Virus record (IMG/VR): IMGVR_UViG_3300046171_000168
Coordinates: 1-40,884 of that record
Source: a virus
Length of the DNA stretch: 40,884 bases
Strand: one strand, 5' to 3'
Shown: piece by piece, positions 1 through 9,200 of the stretch
Position numbering within the stretch: the stretch's first letter is position 1
How the letters are laid out: each line of letters begins with the position of its first letter
The notes under the pieces: model-generated
What the model was told of the DNA's origin: nothing
The model's database searches: none
What the model saw: only the letters and a program-made list of their open reading frames with translations
Position numbers and translations under genes: made by a program

Positions 1-176
1 AGCTTGTTCATCATAGGAACCAACTCATCCTTCCTCACAAAATCTTTGTGAAGCGTGGTTTCTATGCCGTCTAAACGGGTATCCATCGAGTCAAACCGCT
101 TACTAATGTAAGCAAAAGCTCCGCCACCTATACCACTGACGCCAAGGAATAGAGATAGGACGAAGGACGGGTCCAT
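1..176 (-). CDS. Small membrane-anchored protein, 5' part (gene crosses the window ends)
   Basis: The ATG is at 176 and the reading frame runs off position 1. The visible 58 codons start MDPSFVLSLFLGVSGIGGG, a hydrophobic, glycine-rich segment that should form one membrane helix. A charged part follows (SKRFDSMDTRLDG...VRKDELVPMMNKL) that looks alpha-helical or coiled coil. If the molecule is circular, the frame continues without a break at 40884 and stops at 40827, giving 77 residues with a typical amphipathic end (RIDEKLDRIL). It lies just before the endolysin gene and overlaps it by 23 bases. A small N-terminal-anchor protein next to an endolysin suggests a lysis accessory role (holin or spanin-like), but that is inference. 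The gene follows the previous stop (TAA-C-ATG) with one base between them. Confidence 0.7.
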   Translation of the reverse strand, partial: MDPSFVLSLFLGVSGIGGGAFAYISKRFDSMDTRLDGIETTLHKDFVRKDELVPMMNK

Positions 177-177
177 G

Positions 178-354
178 TTAAATCTTGTACTTTGACCTAA
201 TTTTTTGCATGTTCTTTTTGATCTGAGTACCAGCAGGAGTGTTATCCATGCCGTAGCGGTACAGGCGATCTTGAATCTGATCCTCGCTCATGCGGTAACC
301 GGGAGAACCTGCAACTTGTACAGACCCGCGCATTTTGTAGCCTTTCTTTTTCAT
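178..354 (-). CDS. Small basic protein, 58 aa, unknown function
   Basis: An ATG at 354 opens a 58-residue frame starting MKKKGYKMRGSVQVAGSPGY and ending in KKNMQKIRSKYKI. The ATG overlaps the TGA of the preceding small gene (ATGA), and the stop lies one base before the next ATG, so it sits in a tightly coupled chain. It is rich in Lys, Arg and Tyr and has no hydrophobic segment. I do not recognise a family with confidence. Small basic proteins of this kind follow tail-fibre genes in many marine phages. A virion or DNA-binding role is possible but unproven. Confidence 0.6.
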   Translation of the reverse strand: MKKKGYKMRGSVQVAGSPGYRMSEDQIQDRLYRYGMDNTPAGTQIKKNMQKIRSKYKI

Positions 355-455
355 TTTTTAGGGACACAATTGGGTACAGGCTTACCGCCTTTCTTTTTCA
401 TACCAACCATTTCATAACCCTTCCAACACGGGCCTTTTTTACCTTTTTTAGCCAT
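351..455 (-). CDS. Very small Lys/Gly/Cys protein, 34 aa
   Basis: An ATG at 453-455 gives a 34-codon frame reading MAKKGKKGPCWKGYEMVGMK and then a K-K-G-G-K-P-V-P-N-C end. The pattern CWKGYEMVGMKK...PVPNC, with two cysteines about 20 residues apart, resembles tiny proteins that recur beside structural genes in marine phage genomes. I recognise the pattern but know no assigned function. It overlaps its neighbours at both ends (start inside the preceding frame, ATGA with the next gene), which supports real translation as part of the late operon. Confidence 0.55.
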   Translation of the reverse strand: MAKKGKKGPCWKGYEMVGMKKKGGKPVPNCVPKK

Positions 456-556
456 TTTTAGTTTTGTACCCTTTCTTCATACTACAGTCACTACATTTTT
501 TAGATCCAGATTTTTTAGGTTTCTTTGACCCAGTTTTTTCCGTAATATCCAGGCAT
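448..556 (-). CDS. Small Lys-rich protein, frameshifted
   Basis: From the ATG at 556 the frame reads MPGYYGKNWVKET and stops. Omitting one A from the run of six A residues (minus strand, near 535-540) gives a continuous 35-residue protein instead: MPGYYGKTGSKKPKKSGSKK, then CSDCSMKKGYKTKNG, with its stop at 448-450, overlapping the next ATG. This composition (many K, G, S, one C-x-x-C) matches the two following small genes far better than the broken frame. It is probably intact in reality with a homopolymer error here, but a true disruption is possible. Confidence 0.45.
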
Positions 557-561
557 GGTAA

Positions 562-765
562 TTAAGTCAAAAGGTTGAGACAATTTTTAGACGTATGTAA
601 CTTAAATTTTTCATGAATCCGTAATCTGTCTCGATGGTTTTCTGGTCGAGCAAAAAACGGATCCGCGTACAAAACGTCTACAGCTTCATTATATTGCTTG
701 CAAGTCATCTCCCAATCTGTGTGATTGTTAATAAAAAGAAGACTAGCAAGCAACATTAGTTTCAT
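562..765 (-). CDS. Small protein with signal-like N terminus, 67 aa
   Basis: I chose the ATG at 765 because it overlaps the TGA of the upstream gene (CAATGA), a typical coupled start. The protein begins MKLMLLASLLFINNHTDWEM, a short hydrophobic stretch resembling a signal peptide or membrane anchor. A charged helical region follows (CKQYNEAVDVLYADPFFARP, then ENHRDRLRIHEKFKLHTSKN). It sits between the tail-fibre accessory gene and the cluster of tiny basic proteins. Its position near lysis genes and its N-terminal anchor would fit a spanin-type or other envelope protein, but I see no decisive motif. Confidence 0.6.
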   Translation of the reverse strand: MKLMLLASLLFINNHTDWEMTCKQYNEAVDVLYADPFFARPENHRDRLRIHEKFKLHTSKNCLNLLT

Positions 766-1295
766 TGGTCTAACTCGGGCCAAGGAGTAAGGTACGGTTT
801 AGGATTGACAACCATAGTGTCAGTATCTTGATCATAAACCTGTGTAGGAGCCTTCATAAGGGCTTCTAGCTCTTCAGTAGTAGTTACAGAGGTAATCTCT
901 ACTTCACGAGCGTTACAGACGGTTCTAACGGCTGCTCGGTAAGTGCTGACATCAGCAGGGACATCAACACCAGTTTCAGCTTTGCGAGTAACGTACCAAT
1001 CGGTGTTAGAAAGCATTTGACCGGCAACGGTCTTCTGCTCTTTTGCAAAGTTGGTTTTCAATCCTGTGTACTCATTGCCATCGTCATCGGTGCCATCAGC
1101 AACAGGGCGCGGATTGCCTGCGCTGTAGTAATACCGAGAATCAAACGGTGCAGGGTCAGGCTTGTAAGTAATGCCAACTCGCGCTTTATCTTCGTTAGAA
1201 GAAAGTTTGAGCCAATTAGACGGGTATTGAGTCCCGTTCTTGTCAGTAAAAGATCGTCCTTGCCGCAGTTTGCGGCCATCAAGCATGTAAGGCAT
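762..1295 (-). CDS. Tail-fibre-associated protein (assembly/chaperone-like candidate)
   Basis: This 177-residue protein follows the receptor-binding genes and starts with ATG at 1295, five bases after the upstream stop. The first half contains a short domain (residues 1-80) with aromatic motifs such as YPSNWLKLSS and DSRYYYSAGNPRP. The second half has the helical sequence NTDWYVTRKAETGVDVPADV followed by STYRAAVRTVCNAREVEI. That type of segment is seen in phage proteins encoded beside tail fibres, including DUF4376-like and fibre-assembly proteins. Function is inferred mainly from position and that helical segment. It could instead be a minor virion protein. Confidence 0.5.
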   Translation of the reverse strand: MPYMLDGRKLRQGRSFTDKNGTQYPSNWLKLSSNEDKARVGITYKPDPAPFDSRYYYSAGNPRPVADGTDDDGNEYTGLKTNFAKEQKTVAGQMLSNTDWYVTRKAETGVDVPADVSTYRAAVRTVCNAREVEITSVTTTEELEALMKAPTQVYDQDTDTMVVNPKPYLTPWPELDQ

Positions 1296-1300
1296 GGTGT

Positions 1301-2077
1301 TTAACGTGCGGTTGCGGGTGGAGCGTTTTCGCCCCCGAATGGATTTTCAGCAAAGGCCATGTAGACAAAGGTATGGCTAGATTTATTTAACTGATTTGAA
1401 TTATCTCGACACTTAAAACCATTTGACAAGATGTCAATAACCCTATTAGTTTGCTCAGCTGCAGTTTCATTAGCAGTCAAAAAATTAGTTGATGGATTGT
1501 TAGGATTTCGCGCTGTGTCGTACATCATCCATTCATAAGCTGCGTCGATGTTTTTAATCATAACGAAAGCTGGTCTAAATCCTGTATAAATAAATGGACC
1601 ATCAACATTACCGTTGCCTTCGTACGAACCAAATTTTGAAAACCCTTCCACAGAGTGCCAGCAGTAGGCAATCATATCGTTAGAGCCGTTTGTTTGTATG
1701 GCATCGCCTACTGAGAATACGCTAGAAGTTGGCGCCGTGTCATTCCAGCGGTCAACTGCATCAGCAATTCCATCGTTGGTATTGAGAGCCATATATTTAT
1801 CTTCAGGAGCCGTAGCGTCTACATACTTATGATAAACAGCCCAATCTGCCGAGCTGTCTCTGTTTTTAACTAATATCCATTCAGGCGGAGAACTTAAACC
1901 GTGGCCAATGGTTGCTCCAAGAGTGCTGTTACCAGTGTAAGAAACAATACTAAACCCAGCATCAGTGTTAGCGCTGACACTAGAAGCAATGGAAGGTGTG
2001 CTTGCTGTAATAGAGTTCACGGCAATGTTTGTAGCAGTGCCACCTGCTTTCCAGCACCAAGGCAACATAGCTGTCAT
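1301..2077 (-). CDS. C-terminal part of LamG-type tail protein (frame broken from 1980-4211)
   Basis: This frame carries the downstream third of a larger protein. The junction lies at a TT doublet near 2059-2060. Dropping one T turns the upstream end into DSYVAWCWKAGGT, followed by the sequence read here (ATNIAVNSITASTPSIAS...). The remainder contains SPPEWILVKNRDSSADWAVY, DMIAYCWHSVEGFSKFG and FRPAFVMIKNIDAAYEWMMY. This repeated pattern of W, Y and G is characteristic of C-terminal domains of large marine-phage structural proteins (DUF7483-like, from memory). The stop is at 1301. Read through, the two parts make one protein of about 969 residues. I think the break is a sequence error rather than a separate gene. 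Confidence 0.6.
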   Translation of the reverse strand: MTAMLPWCWKAGGTATNIAVNSITASTPSIASSVSANTDAGFSIVSYTGNSTLGATIGHGLSSPPEWILVKNRDSSADWAVYHKYVDATAPEDKYMALNTNDGIADAVDRWNDTAPTSSVFSVGDAIQTNGSNDMIAYCWHSVEGFSKFGSYEGNGNVDGPFIYTGFRPAFVMIKNIDAAYEWMMYDTARNPNNPSTNFLTANETAAEQTNRVIDILSNGFKCRDNSNQLNKSSHTFVYMAFAENPFGGENAPPATAR

Positions 2078-4211
2078 TTTGTTGATAAAGTTGTTCGCTT
2101 TGAGCGCTTAAAGTAAAACCATTAGTCGCAAAAGCAAAATTAGTGATGTCAGTTTTGCCGCCGCTGCTCCGAGGCTCCAAATATTGACCCGCCCCACGGT
2201 TTGAATCAATAATAACGCCCTCAGTTGCCCCGTTTGTCATCTTGATCCAGACCATATCTGGGCTGCCATCAAAATCTAACTCGCCAGTCCCGTTGTTACC
2301 GCCGCTTCCATTGATAGTAATTGGGAAAGATGGACTAGCAGGGACTGTGTAAGTTAACACACCAAAATGTTTATTGCCTTTTTTAATCGTTGGCTCAGGC
2401 AGGTTGTTAATTTGCAAATTACCTGTATCTGTTAAACCAGACGGGCGATATACAAAAGGTCGTTGTCCATAATTAACCTTTTCATTTGACAAAATAGGTG
2501 TAGCAAAAAAGCTGAGGGGTTGATTAGCTAAATTAACTTGAAGGTTTGTATTTAATTGAGCAAAAGTGTATGTGCCTTGGTCAGTGCCTTCGCCATAAAA
2601 TGTAACCTCCTCATTGTCAATGTTTACGCGCATTGCCATTATGAAGTCTGTAAAAGTCACCGAAGGTGACAAGGACATAGCGCTCACGCCGCTGATTCCG
2701 CTGAAAACGGTGTTTGGTCCAAACCAAATAGCAGGAGTGCCATTACCCCTTGGATCACCCAACGGATAATTAACATCATCACCAGGCACAATGCCAAAGT
2801 TGGTATTACCATTGCTGCCATCAAATTCAAAGTACCAGTCGCCAGAAGTAACATTACGAATAGTGGCTGGCACGTTTGGTGTACTGCCGACTGATGAAGA
2901 AGTAGCGTGTAAATTTGCCTCGCTAAGTGTTCCCGCAGATGGGCTTAAAGGATTTAACGTCGCATAGTTACTCGTTGGAGTATCGTTGTAATCAACGTCG
3001 TTTTCGATGTTATGTACAAGGATTGTGCCGTCTACTTCAATGGCAAACAAAGTCGCACCCGCTGCGGGAGACGGTGTACCTTGAATTGCAATGTTTGTTA
3101 TTTGAGTTTCACTGCCAATAGGGATGGTTTGCCAAGTAGTAGTGCCAGTTGAAGTAAAGCTGCTGTTTGAACCATTTAACCAAACCTGATTAACGTAAGC
3201 ACCTTCAGCCCAAATGCGTAAACCGGTTGACATTGGAATGGCAGAAGATGGTCTAAATATGATCCAAGAACCTGCACCGCTTGTATAAATACGAGTTGAT
3301 GTACTGCCATCAAACGCATTCGTGAAAGCATTGGTAAAAGTTGAAGCAGTGCTGCTTGTGTTGGGTGTAGCGCTTGCTCCAGTGTTTACATGATCGGTAA
3401 AAATTGTGCCTGCATAGGATGCAATATTAGCGGTGTCAAAACCACTTGCGGTGAAGTCATTGGCGCTTGCATGAGTACCGCCTGTGGGCGCCGTATCATC
3501 ACCAAGCCCAGCGCTGGAATCAAAAACAAGGCGATTGCCGAGAGCGCCATATTGGTTAGATGTCAAATCGCTTAAAGATTTAGGCACCCAAACGCCATCA
3601 TCATTAGTTCGACCAAAACTATCTGGACCAAGGCTGGTGCCAAAAAGCATGTTCCACTCTGCTAAATAACCATCCCAATAATTGTTTACATAACTACTAT
3701 CCGCGTATCTGCCAATCTGCATTGGCGAAGTTGCTCCATAAGAAGTTCTGGCGCTTGTAGCTATAGAAGTGCTCGAATGTTCACTGCCATTTACATAGAC
3801 TTTGACAAATTGATTAGCAGCATCAAACCTGTAAACGATGTGATACCAAGCAGAAAAATCTCTTAGCTTTTGCGTTCTAAACGCTGTAAAACTTGAAGTA
3901 TCTTGAAATCTTATACTCGCTTCATCGCTTGCCATATCGTAGCTAATGTTTCCCGAAGCACTACCAGCAGTGCCGCTAGAAAATATAAAGCGGCTATATC
4001 CAGAGGGAATACTGCCAAGTTTTACCCAAAAAGAAATAGTTAAAGCTGCAGTTGTAGAAGATGTTGTAATAGTTTTTGACAACATACCGCCATTGCCACT
4101 GCCGCTTATGCCGCCTCTAAAACGCAAACTCTGCTCAATAGTGTCGCCAAGGTCTGCAGACGGCCCCTGACCGCTAGCGCCAAGCAGTGGATTATTAAAA
4201 AGAATGCTCAT
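1980..4211 (-). CDS. LamG/concanavalin-like tail protein, probable receptor-binding protein (N-terminal part)
   Basis: The start ATG at 4211 overlaps the stop of the tail-fibre gene (4208), so the two are translationally coupled. After a short N terminus (MSILFNNPLLGASGQ) there is a beta-sandwich region at about residues 40-200 with LamG/Con A-type signatures: LTISFWVKLGSI, AWYHIVYRFDAANQFVKVYV and DGYLAEWNMLFG. A second region near 440-600 (SGDWYFEFDG...NTNFGIV) resembles a SPRY-type fold. Such lectin-like folds commonly bind surface polysaccharide, so host recognition is the likely role. The last roughly 25 codons here (ESRWHCYKHC...) are out of frame. The real sequence probably continues into the next frame after one extra T near 2060. 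Confidence 0.65.
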   Translation of the reverse strand: MSILFNNPLLGASGQGPSADLGDTIEQSLRFRGGISGSGNGGMLSKTITTSSTTAALTISFWVKLGSIPSGYSRFIFSSGTAGSASGNISYDMASDEASIRFQDTSSFTAFRTQKLRDFSAWYHIVYRFDAANQFVKVYVNGSEHSSTSIATSARTSYGATSPMQIGRYADSSYVNNYWDGYLAEWNMLFGTSLGPDSFGRTNDDGVWVPKSLSDLTSNQYGALGNRLVFDSSAGLGDDTAPTGGTHASANDFTASGFDTANIASYAGTIFTDHVNTGASATPNTSSTASTFTNAFTNAFDGSTSTRIYTSGAGSWIIFRPSSAIPMSTGLRIWAEGAYVNQVWLNGSNSSFTSTGTTTWQTIPIGSETQITNIAIQGTPSPAAGATLFAIEVDGTILVHNIENDVDYNDTPTSNYATLNPLSPSAGTLSEANLHATSSSVGSTPNVPATIRNVTSGDWYFEFDGSNGNTNFGIVPGDDVNYPLGDPRGNGTPAIWFGPNTVFSGISGVSAMSLSPSVTFTDFIMAMRVNIDNEEVTFYGEGTDQGTYTFAQLNTNLQVNLANQPLSFFATPILSNEKVNYGQRPFVYRPSGLTDTGNLQINNLPEPTIKKGNKHFGVLTYTVPASPSFPITINGSGGNNGTGELDFDGSPDMVWIKMTNGATEGVIIDSNRGAGQYLEPRSSGGKTDITNFAFATNGFTLSAQSEQLYQQNDSYVALVLESRWHCYKHCRELYYSKHTFHCF

Positions 4212-6253
4212 GAGTAGTTAGCGGTAAAGACAGCGTGGATAGAGGTTCCGCTACGTACAACATAATCAATACGATCAACAGCGTTAGCAGCAGTAGACAG
4301 AGTAGGAGGTGTTCCTCCAATAAAATCCCACGCATTTCCGTAAGTCAAAACCCTTGAACCAGTCGCGTCTTGAATAATAAAGATAGAACCACTTTGACCA
4401 GCAGTAATGTTGGTTGGGTTTTGCAGCTCACAGCTTGCAGTGTTGTTAAGGGTCAAAGCCCAGTTGTTAGTAGTATTGAAATTAAGTTGCTCAGTAGTGT
4501 CACCAGCAGCAACAGTTACGGCAGTAATAGTGCCCCGTTGTGACGCTGTAAACGTTTGGTTTGCGTCTGTAACGGCGTTATCAGCGTCAAACGCTTGAAC
4601 ATTAGTACCAATTACAAGGCCAAGAGTAGTGCGTTGAGCAGCTGCATCAGCATCGTCAATCAGTGCCCTACCAGCAGCAGTACAAGCAATTTCTTCTACT
4701 ACACCAGCACCAGCAGTACTACGACCAAGAATCCGATTTGTTGCTGAAACGTTATTAGCTAGTTTTTCAGTATCAAGCTCGTTAATAGCTGCTTGAACGT
4801 CAGTAGCAGCAATGTTTCCTGCAGCTACGTTGGTGACTTGAGCAGCAGTGTTAGCAACACCATTAATAAAATTAGAGCCGTCAAAAACACGTAAAATGTT
4901 GTTAGTAGTGTTGAAGTACAGGTCACCAGTATCGTTGTCTGTGGTGTAGTCAGTTGCACGAGCAGGACGATAACGCTCGTTAAAATCGTTAATATCATCC
5001 GACAGCTGGATAATATCGTCTTCACGAGCAATCAGCTTGTGATACGTATAAGTGTTAAGGGTAGTAGTGGTTTGAACTTGCAAACCAAGACCGTCTTGAA
5101 CAGTAGTGCTGTTCATACTGGCAGGAAAACCAGTAATTGTGACGGTGGCACTACCAGTGGTCCTACCAGTGGTTGACGTGCCACTACCGTTAATAACAAG
5201 CCCACCAGCATCAGCAACACTTACAACCGTACCAGCGTTATCCGAGGGGTCTGGGTTGGTTGTTGGGAAGCTTTGATCGTTTGCAATAGCAACAAAACCA
5301 CCCAACGAGTCCATCAAACCGACTACGTGAGTGTTAATGGCACTTGCGCTTGGAAACTCTGTATTAGAACTACTGTCAAACGTAGTAGTAAGGCTGTTAC
5401 CGTCAAGCTGGTTTAGCTCATTAGTAGTGACCGTTGCGCCATCAAGAATTTGTACTTCAGCTTCAGTTAAATCAGCCAGTGCAGCAGCAGTAGTAGCCCC
5501 CATCGTGGCTAGTTCTGTCAGCTCTGCATCAAGAGGTTGCCTAGCATCAAGCTGCGTTTGAATACTAGAAGTAGCGTCAACTCGGTTTAGCTCGTCAGTA
5601 GTAACAGTAGCCCCGTCAAGAATTGCTAGTTCAGTACTAGTAAGAGCAGCAAGCTGAGTAGCAGCACCAGTCTGCATATTCCGTAGCGTTGCAATGTCTG
5701 CATCTAGGTCAACGCGAATTTGACCAGCACCAGGCGAGTTATCAACAATGGTTACACCGTCACCACCACTAACATCGGTAGTTAGTACGGTATCAATACG
5801 AGCGTCAATACCAGCTGTAGTAGCAGCGTGAGCATCGTCAGAAGTCCACGTCTCACTACCGCCAATAAAGCCAGCAAGAGCACTCAGGTCACCAGTACCA
5901 GAGGACAAACCACCAAAACTGTCAGAAAACTCTTGTAGCGAGAATCTATTCTGTTTGTCTGAGTTGTTTAAATCAGCTGCTGTAAGGGTTGAACCAGGGG
6001 TAAAGCTAACAGTAGCGTCTGCAATACTCGTTGTACGAGACAAAACTACGGTTGCGCTACTAACTGCATTGTTAAGAACAATTGACGTTCCAGCAGTATT
6101 AAAGGTGTAATTAGTAGTAATAGTTTGAAGAGTGCCGTTAACAGTGACACTAATGTCAGATTGACGCAGGTACTCAATGGCATTGCCATCGCTGTTTGTC
6201 AGGGCAAACGTAGTACCGCTAGCGTTGGTGTAGGTGATTGATGCAAATGCCAT
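4208..6253 (-). CDS. Tail fibre protein (T7 gp17-like N terminus)
   Basis: I chose the ATG at 6253, four bases after the internal core gene's stop, which gives 681 residues. The N terminus (MAFASITYTNASGTTFALTN...) through about residue 120 matches the particle-binding domain of T7-like fibres: VNGTLQTITTNYTF, VVLSRTTSIADATVSF and AADLNNSDKQNRFSLQEFSD. The shaft contains repeated blocks around TELAILDGATVTTDELNRVD and AEVQILDGATVTTNELNQLD (nucleotides about 5585-5650 and 5410-5475), a repeat common in cyanophage fibres. The C terminus (SGSIFIIQDATGSRVLTYGN) looks like a beta-rich domain. The protein should attach to the tail nozzle and, with the following LamG-type protein, contact the host. 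Confidence 0.88.
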   Translation of the reverse strand: MAFASITYTNASGTTFALTNSDGNAIEYLRQSDISVTVNGTLQTITTNYTFNTAGTSIVLNNAVSSATVVLSRTTSIADATVSFTPGSTLTAADLNNSDKQNRFSLQEFSDSFGGLSSGTGDLSALAGFIGGSETWTSDDAHAATTAGIDARIDTVLTTDVSGGDGVTIVDNSPGAGQIRVDLDADIATLRNMQTGAATQLAALTSTELAILDGATVTTDELNRVDATSSIQTQLDARQPLDAELTELATMGATTAAALADLTEAEVQILDGATVTTNELNQLDGNSLTTTFDSSSNTEFPSASAINTHVVGLMDSLGGFVAIANDQSFPTTNPDPSDNAGTVVSVADAGGLVINGSGTSTTGRTTGSATVTITGFPASMNSTTVQDGLGLQVQTTTTLNTYTYHKLIAREDDIIQLSDDINDFNERYRPARATDYTTDNDTGDLYFNTTNNILRVFDGSNFINGVANTAAQVTNVAAGNIAATDVQAAINELDTEKLANNVSATNRILGRSTAGAGVVEEIACTAAGRALIDDADAAAQRTTLGLVIGTNVQAFDADNAVTDANQTFTASQRGTITAVTVAAGDTTEQLNFNTTNNWALTLNNTASCELQNPTNITAGQSGSIFIIQDATGSRVLTYGNAWDFIGGTPPTLSTAANAVDRIDYVVRSGTSIHAVFTANYS

Positions 6254-6257
6254 TGAA

Positions 6258-9200
6258 TTAAGAGCGTTCTTTGAGCTTGGTCTTGTAATTTTGATATTCT
6301 TCCTGCATATCAGCAGGAGCTGCAAATTTAGCCGGAACTTCATCAATAGAACCGTCCGGCATCCGAACACTTCTAGTTCCACTCAAAAATTCTACTCGAG
6401 CCTGTGCAATCATCTCTTGCTTAAGATCTTCCAATACTTCTCGTTTAGTAAGAGAATCAATGTTTGAAAACACTGGAGGACGTTGAATTGCGTTGAGATT
6501 TAGAGCAACCTTGTAATCATCAGGAAGATTGTCATAAGTAGTACCATCTACAGTTTGTTTACCGCTAATTACGCGGTCAAACATTTCATAAACACTGTAT
6601 TCAACAGGATTACCGTTTTCATCAAAAGTTTGATGTTTGTATTCGCTGCCAAGGAAACGCCTAAAACGGTTTAGAGCAACCTCATTTGCAAGGATACCAA
6701 ACTTCCTAAACACCTGTTCTGGTGGCCGAACTCCGTTTAGGAACAGTTCGTTATCTACAGTATCTGCTTGAGCTGGGAAAGGAACAACCTTACCAGCCAC
6801 AGAACTAAAGAACGTACGCTCTCTTACTCCAGGATAGGTAACATCTTCAGGCTTGTACCAGTGTGCTACACGGTAATCGCCTTCTGTAACCTCATCTGGG
6901 CTTATCTGCTCATCTAAGTACTCAACTATTGAAGTTAGACCCATAGTGTCTGCAATTTTGCTACCAACACCAAGACCAAAAGTAGCCATTTTTTCACCAT
7001 AACCACTAAGTCCATCAGCAGCAAGATGTAACTTTTCCATATACTGCAGTTTTTGCATTTCTTCTATTTCTTGAGGAGTTAATGCTTCTTCTGTAATTGG
7101 TGTAGTGTCAAGCATCCCAGCCCTAGAACCAGTAATAATCCGTTTTGTTTGATAAACGTCTGGTCCAACAGTTGTAAGAGCAAATTTTCTTAGACCAATA
7201 AGTTGTCCATTAGTAACCTTTTCAACGAATTGAAGCATTAAAGATTCTGCTTTGTGAGGATCCTGAGTTGCAGAAATAATTGTGTCTAGCCCTTGAATAG
7301 CCGGGTTATCAAGAATAGTCATTGCTGTAGCTGTAACTCCAGCACCAAAAACATGTTGAGAATCGCTAATGTTTTCGCTACGAATGTAGTCCCGCATGTT
7401 GGCGCTATAACTTAACAGTTCTCCAACAAAAGGAATGTACCGATACGGCATCCATTGGCCGCCTAATTTAATGTGATAAGCAGGGATTTCTGCATACAAA
7501 GCGTTTCTATACGTGCCTTTTTGTCCGCCAGTAATTTCAACATCGTTGTTCATTACAAGCGCTAACAAACCGGTGTTAACAGTTGTAGCCAGTATCAAAC
7601 TAGAGTTAGCTCGTTGACGAACAAAAGCGTCTGGATGACTAAGTTGAGATTGGAATCCAAGAATTTTACGCTCACTACGTTTCCAAGCTTCGTATTGAGT
7701 TGTGCCTTTTTTCCTTGCACCCATCGCAATTCGTTTACCAATGTGGTGCCAAGCAGATTCAACTGTTTCAACAGCAGCTCCTAAAGGTACAGGACCAGCA
7801 GTTGGTTGGTAGTAGACAAAGCGAGCAACTGCGTTCAAAGGTGCCTTAACGTAAGGCGAAATAATTGCTGAAAAGAGCTTGTAATTACCAGCACCAAAAG
7901 CTGTAAAGGCTCGTCCAATGTCACCTTTAATGGTGCCTTCAACGAACTCTTCTTGCATGTCAGTGTATTTTGCAAGATCAATGGCTTCTTGGTTTTTAAT
8001 TGCGTAACCAATCTCCTGCATATCATCACCAATACCTGCAAAAACAGGTTCGGTGTAGTGCGTAAAGAACTGTTTTTGAACAGCAAGGTCAAATGCAGGA
8101 GAACCTTGAACGTACTTAGCTACACCTTCTTCAGTCGTCATTGCAGCTACATCATCCATAGCCGCGGCCTTTGCGTAAACCTGAGCATAAATACTAGAAA
8201 TGTATTCAGTTGCCCATTCAGCTCCAGCAAAGCCAATGTTGCCGCCAACCTTTTCACCACCCGTATATTTGGATTTATAAGGGCTAAGGAAAGACCTACC
8301 TTTAGTAACTTCGTTAAGTTTTTGCAATCCAACTTGGCCTAAGCCTTGTAAAGACGCTTTGTTAAAGAAACTAGAAGCAGCTCCAGCTGTTAAGTTTCCG
8401 TCAGCACGGAGAGCTTGATCAGCTGAACCTAAGAAAAACAGATCGTTAAAGTTTTTAGCGTCTACTTTTAAATAGTTGTATTTACGTTGACCTTCTTCTT
8501 CGCCAAATGCCTTAATAAGCGCCTTATAAACAGTATTGTTTTCTGGTTCTTTGCTGTTAAGATCTTTGATCATCTGAGCTTCCCTCAAAGGATCAGACAT
8601 CATTTGACGCCCAAATTTAGAAGTAGTAACAGCGTCGTTAACGGTGCTACGACCAAACATCCGCATGGTTCGTGCGTTATCAGCTGCTGCACCAATTGTT
8701 CCAAGGAACGTATGGAACATTTTTCCAGCAAGCCTTGTTTGCCTAGAAGCCTCTAGCTGTGCCTCTTTGTCAGCTTTACCGCCAAGAGTTGTGCGTACAA
8801 AGTTGCTGAGTTGCATGGATGGACCAGCAATTAACTTTTGCGTAAAGTCGCCTGCACTTGTAACTCCAGCCTGTACTGGCTGAATAAATTGAGTAGAAAG
8901 GCTGGTCAAACCACCAGAACGTAGAGTCCTGACCAAAATTCCATCACCTTCTAAAGGCTTAGAACCAAGCAAATGCGGGTTAGCAGAAGCAAAGATAAGG
9001 TTATTGGTTAGCTCTTTGAATACGGCCTCTTCAGAAGCATCAAGAACTTGATCAGGGTCAGATGCTTTTGCAAGAATTTCTTCAACGTGTTGCAGGTTAG
9101 AAGGAAGACCAATGTATTCGTCTAAACCTTCTTTTATTACTGCAATTTTATTTAAAAACTCTTCGTTAGCAGCTGTTGCAAATTTTTCAAGATCTTTTTC

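Noticed and set aside
5400-5660. Repeated blocks in the tail fibre gene as a possible CRISPR or mobile repeat
   Set aside because: The repeats are in frame, code for the shaft motif ILDGATVTT, and have no regular spacers.
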